A DNA stretch of 32,910 nt, from contig JADFZZ010000044.1 in assembly GCA_015232315.1 (NCBI GenBank), positions 1 to 32,910 of the forward strand, in the 5' to 3' direction. The notes beneath the pieces are model-generated. The model saw only the letters and a list, made by a program, of their open reading frames with translations, searched no databases and had not been told where the DNA came from. Positions 1 through 9,819 of this stretch are shown here, piece after piece (the stretch's first letter is position 1; each line of letters starts with the position of its first letter). A program made the position numbers and the translations under genes. The stretch comes from SAR324 cluster bacterium (lineage in GTDB: Bacteria > SAR324 > NAC60-12).

Positions 1-184
1 TTTGATCTGTTAATGATTGATTCAATCGAGAATCAATGCCAGTTAAGAATTACCTGATCTGGCACAAATGATCATCCTGGTTTCGATAAAAAGAAAATAT
101 AAAGATAGATGGGAATGTGAAATATAGAGATAGACAGAAACTGTCTATTCCAATATGATCTATTTCTGTCTAATTCACTGTTGG
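1..184 (+). repeat. attI-like region, copy 1 of a 184-bp direct repeat
   Basis: This AT-rich, gene-free stretch is repeated at 11787-11970 with no indels and two substitutions (positions 128 and 145). In both places it ends at a cassette core site (GTTGGGC at 180 here, GTTGGCT at 11966 there). A sequence that is constant on the left and followed by different cassettes on the right is what an integron attI site looks like. The bases before the core (TTCACT) do not resemble the right end of an attC. It holds an inverted repeat at 16-23/30-37 and a palindrome ATAGACAG-AAA-CTGTCTAT at 130-148, with a further CTGTCTA near 167. The repeat may extend left of the window, where a divergent intI would be expected. 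The attI role is inferred. Confidence 0.7.
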
Positions 185-925
185 GCATTACATGGAGAAA
201 AATGCAATTTTATAAACCTCCAGACTATCTCCCCCTAGGAGTACAAGATGATCATTATAGAAGAATGGCAGATATTTCATTTCGGCATTTATCTGGGGCT
301 TGGGAAAACTATAAAAATAAAACAAATCATATTTGGATTCGTGATGTGAAAAATGATGATCCTCGGTATGGAAATTATGAATATTTAAATTCATTAACCA
401 AACTGGGAATATATGAGAGTGAAGAATATACTCAAGCAATGGCAGCAACTTTGTTTACTCATGTATGGATCTTGTCAGCAGCTAATTATTATCGTCTATC
501 CTGCAAGTTGAAGTTTCCAAGAAATATGCCTTGGTTAGATAAAAAAGTAATAACCAATGTTGGGTCACCTCAGCAAATTGCTATTGAACTTGGTTTACCC
601 GCTCATGTAATTGAGTATCAAAAAAATCTACATGGGATGCGGAATACTTTAATGCACTTGGTAGAAGGTGATCCTAAAACATCAGCTATTCATACATTAG
701 ATTTTAAATCAGCTTATTTTTATGCGAAATCTACATGGGTGGTATTTTGTGCTCTTCTACGACATTATGGAATGAGGCCGGATAGAGGAAGTTGGCGTAT
801 ACAAACAAAAAGATATTTGTTACCAGAAAACTTTAAATCAATATGACAAAGATCTTTGCCCAACAAGTCAATCGAGACGGATTTCAAGGGGCGCAAAACG
901 CCCCTTGAAACCGCTCATTTCTGCG
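181..925 (+). mobile_element. Integron gene cassette A
   Basis: The unit runs from TTGGGC of the first core site GTTGGGC (180-186) to the G of the attC right core (925). Its attC R'' box GCCCAAC (858-864) is the exact reverse complement of GTTGGGC, as expected for a cassette excised and inserted by an integron integrase. It holds one forward gene and is about 745 bp, a normal cassette size. It is the first cassette after attI-like copy 1, so it would be the most recently acquired of this array. Confidence 0.82.
202..846 (+). CDS. Cassette A protein, unknown function, possible HEPN-like
   Basis: This is a 214-residue protein. I chose ATG 202, which has GGAG about 5 nt upstream; the frame opens earlier at TTG 181, but that TTG lies inside the cassette core site. 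I do not recognise the family. It is aromatic-rich and probably helical. RNTLMH at residues 147-152 fits the R-x4-H pattern, with Asn after the Arg, that HEPN ribonucleases use; whether it is catalytic is a guess. There is no signal peptide or clear membrane segment. The DNA is much more AT-rich than the restriction-modification cassette beside it, so the two probably have different origins. Being first in the array, it would be the best placed for expression from an integron promoter. Confidence 0.75.
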   Translation: MQFYKPPDYLPLGVQDDHYRRMADISFRHLSGAWENYKNKTNHIWIRDVKNDDPRYGNYEYLNSLTKLGIYESEEYTQAMAATLFTHVWILSAANYYRLSCKLKFPRNMPWLDKKVITNVGSPQQIAIELGLPAHVIEYQKNLHGMRNTLMHLVEGDPKTSAIHTLDFKSAYFYAKSTWVVFCALLRHYGMRPDRGSWRIQTKRYLLPENFKSI

Positions 926-931
926 TTATAC
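858..931 (+). other. attC recombination site of cassette A
   Basis: The left core is GCCCAAC (858-864) followed by AAGTCAATCGAG; the right part is CCGCTCATTTCTGC followed by core GTTATAC (925-931). Between them is a perfect 11-bp inverted repeat, 883-893 with 899-909, closed by a short CAAAA loop. The L'' and L' boxes pair apart from unpaired bases, a hallmark of attC bottom-strand folding. The length is 74 bp. The R'' box matches the start of cassette A, and the right core supplies the first bases of cassette B. Confidence 0.88.
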
Positions 932-957
932 AAATAATACCTCTCTAAGGAGTTGCT

Positions 958-3654
958 TTGAACAAAGAGAAAATAACTTTATCCCAGCTTGAATCCTTTC
1001 TGCTGAAAGCTGCTGATATTTTGCGTGGGAAGATGGATGCTTCCGAATTCAAGGAATTCATCTTCGGCATGCTTTTCCTGAAGCGACTCTCAGATGAATT
1101 TGACGTAAAACGTGATCTTGTCAAAAGAACATACGCACATCTACGGGATGTGAATGAAACCGAATATGAGAAGCTTATTGAAGAAAAGACCTCCTATGGA
1201 GAGACCTTTTACGTGCCCAAACGCGCCCGATGGCATGAGACTTGGGTGGATGAGGACGGTAACACCGTCCCCGCCTTGAAAGATTTAAAGCACGACATCG
1301 GCAATATGCTCAATAAAGCCATTGCCGCCATTGAGGACGAGAATGATTCCCTTGCCGGAGTGCTCAAGAACAATATCAATTTCAATGAAATCAAGGGAAA
1401 AACCAAGATTCCAGATCAGAAATGGAAAGACCTCCTCGACCATTTCAATCAGCCCAACTTTGTCCTGGTAAACGACAACTTTGAGTTCCCTGATCTTCTC
1501 GGGGCCGCCTATGAATACCTGATTAAATATTTTGCCGACAGCGCGGGCAAGAAAGGTGGCGAATTCTATACCCCCGCCGAAGTCGTCCGTCTGCTGGTGC
1601 AGCTCGTCAAGCCACAGGCAGGCAATACCATTTATGACCCAACGGTCGGCTCAGGCGGTTTTCTGATTCAAGCACATCAATATGTCGAAGAACAGGGTCA
1701 GGACCCCAACGACCTGGCTCTTTATGGACAAGACTCCAATGGCACGGTCTGGTCCATCTGCAACATGAACATGATCCTCCATAACATCAGCCGTTTTACC
1801 ATCGAAAACGGAGATACTCTGGAGGACCCACAAATTCTCGACAATGGCCAGATTCGCAAATTCGACCGGGTGCTGGCCAATCCTCCTTTTTCACAGAATT
1901 ACAACCGAGCCAGCGTTAAATTTACCCATCGTTTTCGGGAGTGGTGTCCCGAGACCGGGAAAAAAGCCGACCTCATGTTCGTCCAGCACATGCTGGCCAG
2001 CCTCAAGGGCAATGGCCATATGGCCACCATCATGCCCCATGGCGTGCTGTTTCGTGGCGGCAAGGAAAAGCTTATCCGGGAACTTTTCATCAACGATGAC
2101 GTCATCGAGGCCATCATCAGCCTGCCGCAAGGCCTGTTTTACGGCACCGGCATCCCCGCCTGTGTGCTGGTCTGTAATAAGAACAAGCCGGATCATCTGC
2201 GCAACAAGGTGTTGTTCATCAACGCAGACCGTGAATTTGCCGAGGGTAAGAACCAAAACAAGCTGCGCCCGGAAGATATCGAGAAAATCGACACCATTTT
2301 CACCCTGAAACAGGAACTCCCAAAATACAGCCGTCTGGTCGACACCTCCGAAATCGTCGATAAACACGATTACAACCTGAACATTCGCCGTTATGTCGAT
2401 AACACCCCGGAACCGGAGCCAGAAGATGTACAAGCCCATCTCATCGGCGGCATTCCGGAAGATGAAGTAACGGCGCGACATGAGGACTTTGCCCGTTTTG
2501 GCCTGGCTGCTGAAACCCTCTTTCAAGCGGAACGTCCAAAGTACCTCGCCTTTAAGGAGACCGTTCAGGAAAAGACGGATATCAAAAAACTTATCGAAGC
2601 CGATCCGGCCGTTGTCCAGACTCTTACCACTCACGCGCAAGCCCTTGAGGATTGGTGGCAGGTGGCGCAGAACGATTTTGCCCGACTTGAGCGGGCCAAT
2701 AACGGCAATGGCAACGGAAAAAAAATGCCAGATGTACGCCTTGAGCTGCTGACAACGCTCAAGGACAAGATGATACCCCTTAGCGTACTGGACGAGTTCA
2801 AGAGCGCAGGGGTGTTTGTGAACTGGTGGCAACAGATCCGCTACGACTTGAAAACCATCGTTTCCATCGGCTGGCATCACACCCTGATTCCCGATGAATA
2901 TCTGATTGCGGAATTCTTTCAGGCCGAGGCCGACGCGATTGATTCCCTGGAAACCAAAATCAGCGAACTACAAAGCGAATTGGCCGAGGCTGTCGAAACC
3001 GCCCAGGAGACGGCTGCCTACGAGCCGGACGAAGACGAGAAGGTCACTGCCGCAGTCATCAAAAAGGCATTGAAGGAACTCATCGATGATTTGAAAGATA
3101 GCGAAGGCGAATCCGCAAAAAAAGAATTGGATGAGCTGAAAAAACAGGATGCCACAATTAAGGAGATCGAGAAAGAGATCACAGCCGCCAAGACTAACCT
3201 GAAAGAGAAAACAACCGAACTGGAACTGAAGCTCGAATTGAAACGTCTGGGCGCTGAAGGGTTCAAGGATGAAAACCGGGAACTGATCCGCCAGGTTGAT
3301 AAACAAATGGCCGAACTGGATGCAGGCGATAAGACGGACAATAAAAAAATCACCGCCCTGCAAAAAGACAAGGTAGCTTTGCAGGCACGCATTGCCCGAA
3401 CCGATGCTCTGCTGGCGGAAATTGGAGGCCAACTGACTGTCGAAGAAGCTAAACGGCTCATTCTGAAAAAACTGTACGACATTGCCAGCCGAGAGCTGGA
3501 TCGCTATCTCAACACCGAAAAACGGGCGTTGATTCAGGGGGTGGAAAACCTTTGGAATAAATACGCAATTAGCAGCCGGAAGCTTGAACAACGGAGGGAA
3601 GAGACGCTTGCAGAGTTGAATGGGTTTCTGAAAGGACTGGGGTACTTGAGATGA
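958..3654 (+). CDS. hsdM: Type I restriction-modification DNA methyltransferase subunit HsdM
   Basis: HsdM transfers methyl groups from S-adenosylmethionine to N6 of adenine in the site chosen by HsdS, and also belongs to the restriction complex. The N-terminal helical domain is followed by the methylase core: FYTPAEVV near residue 202, the SAM-binding motif DPTVGSGG near 227 and catalytic NPPF near 307. At 898 residues it is far longer than the usual 500 or so. The extra C-terminal part (about 490-898) is charged and rich in Glu, Lys and Leu heptads around 655-830, so probably a long coiled coil. The start is TTG 958, chosen because AAGGAG lies 5 nt upstream. It overlaps hsdS by ATGA. It is the first gene in cassette B, 27 nt behind the attC of cassette A. 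Confidence 0.95.
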   Translation: MNKEKITLSQLESFLLKAADILRGKMDASEFKEFIFGMLFLKRLSDEFDVKRDLVKRTYAHLRDVNETEYEKLIEEKTSYGETFYVPKRARWHETWVDEDGNTVPALKDLKHDIGNMLNKAIAAIEDENDSLAGVLKNNINFNEIKGKTKIPDQKWKDLLDHFNQPNFVLVNDNFEFPDLLGAAYEYLIKYFADSAGKKGGEFYTPAEVVRLLVQLVKPQAGNTIYDPTVGSGGFLIQAHQYVEEQGQDPNDLALYGQDSNGTVWSICNMNMILHNISRFTIENGDTLEDPQILDNGQIRKFDRVLANPPFSQNYNRASVKFTHRFREWCPETGKKADLMFVQHMLASLKGNGHMATIMPHGVLFRGGKEKLIRELFINDDVIEAIISLPQGLFYGTGIPACVLVCNKNKPDHLRNKVLFINADREFAEGKNQNKLRPEDIEKIDTIFTLKQELPKYSRLVDTSEIVDKHDYNLNIRRYVDNTPEPEPEDVQAHLIGGIPEDEVTARHEDFARFGLAAETLFQAERPKYLAFKETVQEKTDIKKLIEADPAVVQTLTTHAQALEDWWQVAQNDFARLERANNGNGNGKKMPDVRLELLTTLKDKMIPLSVLDEFKSAGVFVNWWQQIRYDLKTIVSIGWHHTLIPDEYLIAEFFQAEADAIDSLETKISELQSELAEAVETAQETAAYEPDEDEKVTAAVIKKALKELIDDLKDSEGESAKKELDELKKQDATIKEIEKEITAAKTNLKEKTTELELKLELKRLGAEGFKDENRELIRQVDKQMAELDAGDKTDNKKITALQKDKVALQARIARTDALLAEIGGQLTVEEAKRLILKKLYDIASRELDRYLNTEKRALIQGVENLWNKYAISSRKLEQRREETLAELNGFLKGLGYLR

Positions 3655-4886
3655 AAACGCAAGCGAGCGAATGGACAACCTCACCCCTTGGTCAAGTTGC
3701 TAATCTGGTGATGGGGCAATCGCCAGAATCCAAGTTTTATTCTGAGGAAGAAGCTGGACTGGCTTTTTTACAAGGGTGTGCGGAGTTTCAGGCAAGATTT
3801 CCGAAACATGCAGTCTACTGTCGTCAAATCAAAAAAATAGCTCCAGAAAATTCAATCCTCTTCAGTGTGCGAGCACCGGTTGGTCGAATAAATATCGCTG
3901 ACCAGGCCTATATTATTGGTCGAGGACTTGCGGCAATTACTGGTATAGACGTCGAACAAGACTACCTTGAACAATATCTTCATTTTGAAGAGTCGAACTT
4001 TCGAAACGTCTCACAAGGTTCGACTTTCGAGGCCATCAATTCCAGTGAATTAAGTACATGGCCGATAAAGCATCCGACTGACAAACCAGAACAATCCAAA
4101 ATCGCCGAAGTTCTTTCCAAGGTCGATCAGGCCATTGAGCAGACGGAAAGCTTGATTGCCAAGCAGCAGCGCATCAAGACCGGTCTGATGCAGGACCTTC
4201 TCACCCGGGGGATCGATGAACACGGCAATCTCCGTTCCGAAGAAACCCATGAGTTCAAGGATTCCCCCCTGGGGCGGATTCCGGTGGAGTGGGAGGTATC
4301 AAATTTTCGAAATATTACTGAAGTTAACCAAGGGCTACAGATTGCAATAGAGAAAAGATTTAAAAGTGAAGGACCAAAACGTCACAAGTATATAACAATC
4401 CAATACCTCAACAATCCTGAAAAAAATATTGAGTATATTGATACTCCACCAGCTAATTTAATCTGTAAGCAAGATGATGTTTTATTCACACGAACCGGGA
4501 ATACAGGACAAATAGTTACCGGTATTGAAGGGGTTTACCACAATAATTTTTTTAAAATTGCATTTGATAAAAACAAAATTATCCATGATTTCTTAATAAC
4601 GTTTCTTTGCTGGGAACCTATACAGGAACAAATTAAAGAGCTTGCAGGGACCACCACTATTCCTGATTTAAATCACGGAGATTTTTACGCTCTTCCATTA
4701 TTGCTTCCAGATATAGTTGAACAAGAGAGACTTATGGGAGTCCTCTCCAAACAAATAACTTTTGTAAACTCAGAAATTGGTAATCTAAAGAAGCTCCGCT
4801 CCCTCAAAACCGCCCTAATGCAAGACCTGCTCACCGGCAAGGTGCGGGTGACGCCCTTAATGGAAAACATGGAGGTCTGCTCATGA
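3651..4886 (+). CDS. hsdS: Type I restriction-modification specificity subunit HsdS
   Basis: HsdS recognises the bipartite DNA target and directs HsdM and HsdR to it. The 411 residues show the standard two-fold layout: target recognition domain 1 (about 10-140), a conserved helical spacer ending LMQDLLTRG (about 145-190), recognition domain 2 (about 205-375), and a second copy of the conserved helix with [12 protein letters not shown] near the C terminus. The two recognition domains are visibly more AT-rich than the conserved spacers, a common sign that recognition domains are exchanged by recombination. ATGA overlaps join it to hsdM upstream and rhuM downstream. Confidence 0.95.
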   Translation: MKTQASEWTTSPLGQVANLVMGQSPESKFYSEEEAGLAFLQGCAEFQARFPKHAVYCRQIKKIAPENSILFSVRAPVGRINIADQAYIIGRGLAAITGIDVEQDYLEQYLHFEESNFRNVSQGSTFEAINSSELSTWPIKHPTDKPEQSKIAEVLSKVDQAIEQTESLIAKQQRIKTGLMQDLLTRGIDEHGNLRSEETHEFKDSPLGRIPVEWEVSNFRNITEVNQGLQIAIEKRFKSEGPKRHKYITIQYLNNPEKNIEYIDTPPANLICKQDDVLFTRTGNTGQIVTGIEGVYHNNFFKIAFDKNKIIHDFLITFLCWEPIQEQIKELAGTTTIPDLNHGDFYALPLLLPDIVEQERLMGVLSKQITFVNSEIGNLKKLRSLKTALMQDLLTGKVRVTPLMENMEVCS

Positions 4887-5944
4887 AGCATGACGAAAAG
4901 GACCTGTCACGGGGCGAGATAATTATTTATCAGACGGATGACGGTCGGATTAAGCTGGATGTGCGGCTTGAGAAGGAGACGCTCTGGATGACCCAAAACG
5001 ACATGGCTCAGCTTTTCCAATGCTCTGCGGACAACATTTCACTCCACCTGAAAAACATCTATGAGGAAGGTGAACTCGACCCGACGGCAACTGCCGAGGA
5101 ATTCTCGGTAGTTCGTCAGGAAGGCGCCCGGCAGGTGCGGCGCATGCTGACCTTTTACAATCTGGATGTGGTGATTTCCGTGGGCTATCGGGTGAAGAGC
5201 CTGATTGCCACCCGGTTCCGCATCTGGGCGACGGAGCGGTTAAGAGAGTACATCGTCAAAGGCTTCACCATGGACGACGACCGGCTCAAACAAAGTGGAG
5301 GTGGCGGCTATTTTGATGAACTGCTGGCGCGTATCCGGGATATCCGCTCATCGGAAAAGGTCTTTTGGCGCAAGATACTGGACATCTATGCCACCAGCAT
5401 CGATTACGACCCGAAAACCGATGTTTCCCGCAATTTTTTCAAAGTGATCCAGAACAAGATGCATTGGGCGGCACACGGGCAAACCGCCGCCGAGGTGATC
5501 TTCAACCGGGCGGATGCTACTGAACCCCATATGGGCATGACCAACTGGGTTGGTTCATCTATCCGCAAAAGCGAGGCGGAGATTGCCAAGAACTACCTGA
5601 ACGCCGAAGAGCTGGATCTGCTGAACCGTATCGTTACGCTTTATCTCGATTTTGCCGAGTTGCAGGCGGTCCAGCACAAGGCCATGACGATGAGCGACTG
5701 GATCGGAAAACTGGACGACTTCCTGAAATTATCCGGTCGAGATGTCCTTACCCATGCCGGTAAAATCAGCCATGATGCGGCGTTGCAGAAAGCGCACGCA
5801 GAGTATGAAAAGTTTCACCTGATGCAGTTGGATGCGCCAACAGAAGTAGAAAAACACTTTATTGAAGCGGAGAAAGAGCTTAAACAAATTGAATCAGCCC
5901 GGAAATCGACTTCAGCCAAAGAGAAAAAGAGAGGGAGAAAATGA
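4883..5944 (+). CDS. rhuM: RhuM family protein
   Basis: This 353-residue protein belongs to the RhuM (virulence protein RhuM) family, which often travels with type I restriction operons but has no settled biochemical role. The N terminus has the family's typical stretch: GEIIIYQTDDG near residue 10, then LWMTQNDMAQLFQ near 34, resembling a DNA-binding helix-turn-helix, then YNLDVVISVGYRV near 91. The C terminus is Lys-rich and helical. It overlaps hsdS and hsdR by ATGA at both ends, so it is translationally coupled inside the operon. This suggests it regulates or assists the restriction complex, which is inference. No domain appears missing. Confidence 0.92.
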   Translation: MKHDEKDLSRGEIIIYQTDDGRIKLDVRLEKETLWMTQNDMAQLFQCSADNISLHLKNIYEEGELDPTATAEEFSVVRQEGARQVRRMLTFYNLDVVISVGYRVKSLIATRFRIWATERLREYIVKGFTMDDDRLKQSGGGGYFDELLARIRDIRSSEKVFWRKILDIYATSIDYDPKTDVSRNFFKVIQNKMHWAAHGQTAAEVIFNRADATEPHMGMTNWVGSSIRKSEAEIAKNYLNAEELDLLNRIVTLYLDFAELQAVQHKAMTMSDWIGKLDDFLKLSGRDVLTHAGKISHDAALQKAHAEYEKFHLMQLDAPTEVEKHFIEAEKELKQIESARKSTSAKEKKRGRK

Positions 5945-8900
5945 ATAAAACAACCTTGTCTGCGATTAAGCTCGATGAGCGCAACCATGTGGAAAAGCCG
6001 CTGCTCGATCAGCTATCCGGCCTTGGTTGGGAAATTATCGACCTGACGGATGAGAAGCAGACTCCGGCCCATACCTTCCGCGACAATTTCACCGAAGTGG
6101 TCATGCCGAAGGTCCTGCGGGAGCAGGTCAAGGTGATCAACCCCTGGCTGGAGGATGACCAGGTTGAAGAGGTCGCCAAGCAGTTGACGGCAAGTTTTCC
6201 AGGAACGGGGCTTATCGAGAACAATCAATACGCACTCCATTTGCTACTGGAAAACACCAGTGTCAGTGAAAACCGAAAAACAGGTGAGCAAAGCCCGACG
6301 GTGCGGTTTATCGACTTCAAGAACAAGGACAACAACCGGTTTATCGTGGTTTGTCAGTTTAAGGTCCGCATTCTCGGCACAGAGCATCATATCATCCCGG
6401 ACATCGTTCTGTTTGTGAACGGCTTGCCGGTGGTGCTGATCGAGTGCAAATCCCCCAAGGTCAAAGACGCCATACCCGAAGCCATCGACCAGATGTTGCG
6501 TTACAGCGAGCAGCGCGGGGCCAAAGGTGAAGGCAGTGCGCCGCTTTTCTATTTCAATCAGATCGTCATTGCCACTTGCCGCCAGGAAGCCAAGTTCGGG
6601 ACGATCACCACCCACAGCGAAAAACATTTTTACCGTTGGTCCGATCCCTACCCACGCACATTGAATGACCTCGACCACGGCTCGGGCAGTCCCAACGATC
6701 AGCAGCGCCTGGTGGCGGGCATGATGGACAAGGGCAATCTTCTCGACCTGATTCGCACCTTCACCCTGTTCTCCACCAATGACAAGGGGCAGACGATCAA
6801 GATTGTCGGCCGTTACCAGCAGTTCAGGGCGGTGAAACTGGCAGTTCAGCGCCTGCTCCAGGGGAAAAGCCCACGCGAACGCAGCGGCATTATCTGGCAC
6901 ACCCAGGGGTCGGGTAAGTCGCTCACCATGATGTTCATGGTGCGTGAGATGTATCGGCATGCGGCATTGTCCAACTGGAAGGTCGTGTTTGTGACTGACC
7001 GGACCCAACTGGAAGGCCAGCTCAATGAAACCAGTCGCAGTATAGGCTTTACGGTCAAGGTGGCGAACAGCATCAAAAAACTCAAGGAGCTGCTCAGCGC
7101 CGACACCTCGGATCTGGTGATGGCCATGATCCATAAGTTCCGCGAGGCGGACCTGACCGAAACCTTCCCGCAACTCAACGACAGCCCCAATATCCTGGTC
7201 ATGACGGACGAGGCCCACCGTTCACAGTACAAGATGCTGGGCGCGAACCTGGACAAAGGCATCCCGAACGCCGCGAAAATCGGCTACACCGGCACTCCCA
7301 TCGACAAGACTGAACGGGTCTTTGGCGACTACATCGATAAATACACTATGCGCCAGGCCATCGACGACGGGGTGACTCTGGAGATCGTTTACGAAGGCCG
7401 CACCCATAATGCGGAAGTACCCGATCAGGCAGGCATGGATCAGGCGTTTGCGGATATGTTCAGCGACTATAACCTGCAAGAGAGGCTGCAAATTCTCGGC
7501 TATGGTTCGCGAGACGCCTATCTTGAGGCTGAATCGACCATAGAAGCCAAGGCGAAGGACATGGTGGACCACTACCTTACCCATGTGTTCCCCAATGGCT
7601 ACAAAGCTCAGGTTGTGGCGACTTCAAGGGAAGCGGCGGTTCGGTACAAGAAATATATAGATGCCGCTTTAAAGGCGAAGATAGAGGATCTGCAAAAGGC
7701 TAACCCGGGCGGTCTGGACATTGAACAGCTTAAGAGGATGCAATCGGATGTCATCATTTCCGGTGGACATAACGATCTACCGCATTTGAAAGAGTATTCC
7801 GATAGTTCGAAACATGAGCGCAGTATCAAAAGCTTCAAACTGAGCTTTGGCGGCAAAGACGAAGGCGTTACCGGTGACATGGGCATCCTCATCGTCAACA
7901 ACATGCTCATTACCGGCTTTGACGCGCCCGTTGAGCAGGTCATGTACCTGGACAAGGTTATTACCGATCACAATCTTCTTCAGGCCATCGCCCGGGTTAA
8001 CCGTGTTGGCGGTGACACAAAAGACAAGGGCTTTGTCGTTGACTATGTCGGTGTAGGTCATCACCTGAAGAAAGCCATCGATGCCTATGACGAGCGGGAA
8101 CAAAAAGAAATCATCGATACGCTGAGCTTCCCGGAAGAAGAGCTCCGCGACCTCCAAAACAGCCATGCCGAAATTATGGGCCTGCTTCAAAAACATGGTC
8201 TGACGGACCTCACGGACCATGATGCGTTCTTTGATGTTTTTTATGACGAAGATTTGCGTTTTGATTATATGCAGGCCTTCAAGAACTTCACGAAATGCAT
8301 GAATCTGGTTTTTCCCGCTCGGCAGGCGTTGGATTTTATGAGCGACTACAATGCTCTTGCGGAAATCAATGTTCTGGCCGGAAAGCATTTCCGTGACGAA
8401 CGCTTAAGCATGAAAGGCATACCTCCAAAGCTTCGTGCGATTACTGACCAGTATCTGGAATCGAAGAATATCGATCAGAGAATTGAGCCGATTTCTATTC
8501 TTGATGAAGACTTTGAAAAAAACGTCGGCAAGCGTAACCGCAGCAAGACCAAGGCGGCGGAAGTGGAACACGCTATTCGCCATCACCTGGATGTTGAACT
8601 GGATGACGATCCGGATTTACAGGCCTCCTTCGCCAAGGCACTGGCGCAGATATTCCAGGATTTTCGAGATAATTGGAAAAAAATTTATGAAGAGCTGGAA
8701 AAATTGCGAGAGCGCATCAAGAGCGCCAGCAAGGAGCCGACCTATGGCCTCCACCGTAAGAAACAGATGCCGTTTTTCCGCAGTTTCAAACGAGAAATCT
8801 TTGGTTTGGCTGAAAATAATCCAGTGCAGTCAGGAATGGTTGCCGAGCCAAGCGCATCTTATGGTTTCAGTGAAGAGGAACAAATCTCCGTTCTCGTCGA

Positions 8901-9123
8901 TCTCACCCAGCAGGTTTTCCTGGTTGTTGAAAGGGAACTGAAGCTTGCCGGTTTCTGGGAGAGCATTCCTGCTCGCAACAAGCTCAAGGCCGATATCCAA
9001 GCGACACTTTTACAGCCTGCCTATACAAAGCTGCCGAACTTGCTTCAAAATCGCGCTCAGATCATCAGCCGGGTGATGGAAATAGCAGAAAAAAATAATG
9101 ATGTGATTCTTTACGCGGAGTAA
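5941..9123 (+). CDS. hsdR: Type I restriction endonuclease subunit HsdR
   Basis: HsdR is the ATP-driven translocase and nuclease that cleaves unmodified DNA. In order: an N-terminal PD-(D/E)xK nuclease with PDIVLFVNG and LIECKSPK (about 151-174), an SF2 helicase motor with Walker A GSGKS near 323, DEAH near 422, TGTP near 450, and the second RecA-like domain with ITGFDAP and ARVNR (about 657-688), then a helical C-terminal region. At 1060 residues it has the normal full length, and every key residue I checked is present, so the enzyme looks functional. It overlaps rhuM by ATGA and is followed after 2 nt by the metalloprotease gene. Confidence 0.97.
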   Translation: MNKTTLSAIKLDERNHVEKPLLDQLSGLGWEIIDLTDEKQTPAHTFRDNFTEVVMPKVLREQVKVINPWLEDDQVEEVAKQLTASFPGTGLIENNQYALHLLLENTSVSENRKTGEQSPTVRFIDFKNKDNNRFIVVCQFKVRILGTEHHIIPDIVLFVNGLPVVLIECKSPKVKDAIPEAIDQMLRYSEQRGAKGEGSAPLFYFNQIVIATCRQEAKFGTITTHSEKHFYRWSDPYPRTLNDLDHGSGSPNDQQRLVAGMMDKGNLLDLIRTFTLFSTNDKGQTIKIVGRYQQFRAVKLAVQRLLQGKSPRERSGIIWHTQGSGKSLTMMFMVREMYRHAALSNWKVVFVTDRTQLEGQLNETSRSIGFTVKVANSIKKLKELLSADTSDLVMAMIHKFREADLTETFPQLNDSPNILVMTDEAHRSQYKMLGANLDKGIPNAAKIGYTGTPIDKTERVFGDYIDKYTMRQAIDDGVTLEIVYEGRTHNAEVPDQAGMDQAFADMFSDYNLQERLQILGYGSRDAYLEAESTIEAKAKDMVDHYLTHVFPNGYKAQVVATSREAAVRYKKYIDAALKAKIEDLQKANPGGLDIEQLKRMQSDVIISGGHNDLPHLKEYSDSSKHERSIKSFKLSFGGKDEGVTGDMGILIVNNMLITGFDAPVEQVMYLDKVITDHNLLQAIARVNRVGGDTKDKGFVVDYVGVGHHLKKAIDAYDEREQKEIIDTLSFPEEELRDLQNSHAEIMGLLQKHGLTDLTDHDAFFDVFYDEDLRFDYMQAFKNFTKCMNLVFPARQALDFMSDYNALAEINVLAGKHFRDERLSMKGIPPKLRAITDQYLESKNIDQRIEPISILDEDFEKNVGKRNRSKTKAAEVEHAIRHHLDVELDDDPDLQASFAKALAQIFQDFRDNWKKIYEELEKLRERIKSASKEPTYGLHRKKQMPFFRSFKREIFGLAENNPVQSGMVAEPSASYGFSEEEQISVLVDLTQQVFLVVERELKLAGFWESIPARNKLKADIQATLLQPAYTKLPNLLQNRAQIISRVMEIAEKNNDVILYAE

Positions 9124-9125
9124 GC

Positions 9126-9806
9126 ATGGAGCTGGTCTATACCATCAAGCGGTCGCCTCACCGTAAAAAGCTGACGATTACCGTCGAACGGGATCGCAGT
9201 GTGGTTGTCCATGCGCCGGAATCCACTTCCGAGGAGAAGATTCAGGCTATCATCGAATCAAGACGGAAATGGATTTATGAAAAGACCAAACATGCGCAAA
9301 AATACGCATTACCTCATCCTCCAGGCAAAGAGCTGGTCAACGGCGAATCCGCACTCTACCTGGGCCGTCAATATCAGATCGAAGTAGTCCAAAACAGATC
9401 GGAAGAGATTCGTTTCGAACAACGTTTCCTGATCCCTGCGAGGCTTTCTGCTGAGCGCAAGCAGGTCCTGCGAAATTGGTACATGGACAAGGCCAGGGAA
9501 AAAATCCTGCCCCGGACCAAAAAGTTTGCCAATGATCTCGGAGTGGCATTCACCAATGCCAAGATCGTTGATAATCGCTATCGCTGGGGTTCCTGTACGA
9601 TCAATGACAACATTACTATCAACTGGCGACTCATTAAGGCACCGATGTATGTCGTGGATTACGTGATCATCCACGAACTAACTCACCTATTGGAAGCGAA
9701 CCACACACCTCGGTTTTGGAATATCGTTCGAGCGCAGTCCTCGAAAATGGACAAGGCAAAGCAATGGCTACTCGAAAATGGCCAGATCCTTGAGGAGGAT
9801 ATTTGA
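9126..9806 (+). CDS. YgjP-like (M48-type) metallopeptidase
   Basis: The 226-residue protein has the YgjP/SprT-like layout: a beta-rich N terminus starting LVYTIKRSPHRKKLTI, a middle region ending YRWGSC, and the zinc motif HELTHLLEANHTPRFW near residue 182, where HExxH supplies two His ligands and the catalytic Glu. Members of this family are commonly encoded just after hsdR, but their substrate in that setting is unknown. It starts 2 nt after the hsdR stop with GGAG just upstream, so it is the last gene of the operon. It ends 13 nt before the attC, leaving no room for another gene in the cassette. Confidence 0.9.
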   Translation: MELVYTIKRSPHRKKLTITVERDRSVVVHAPESTSEEKIQAIIESRRKWIYEKTKHAQKYALPHPPGKELVNGESALYLGRQYQIEVVQNRSEEIRFEQRFLIPARLSAERKQVLRNWYMDKAREKILPRTKKFANDLGVAFTNAKIVDNRYRWGSCTINDNITINWRLIKAPMYVVDYVIIHELTHLLEANHTPRFWNIVRAQSSKMDKAKQWLLENGQILEEDI

Positions 9807-9819
9807 AAGATGAAAATTT

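Noticed and set aside
130-148. LexA (SOS) box before the first cassette
   Set aside because: The palindrome reads ACAG-AAA-CTGT, the reverse arrangement of the CTGT-N8-ACAG LexA pattern, and the spacing differs.
1891-2880. A 329-codon open frame on the minus strand
   Set aside because: It lies wholly inside hsdM, shows no recognisable motif, and hsdM on the plus strand has complete family motifs.
6244-7218. A 324-codon minus-strand frame inside hsdR
   Set aside because: It is a shadow of the GC-richer hsdR gene with no start context or domain signature.
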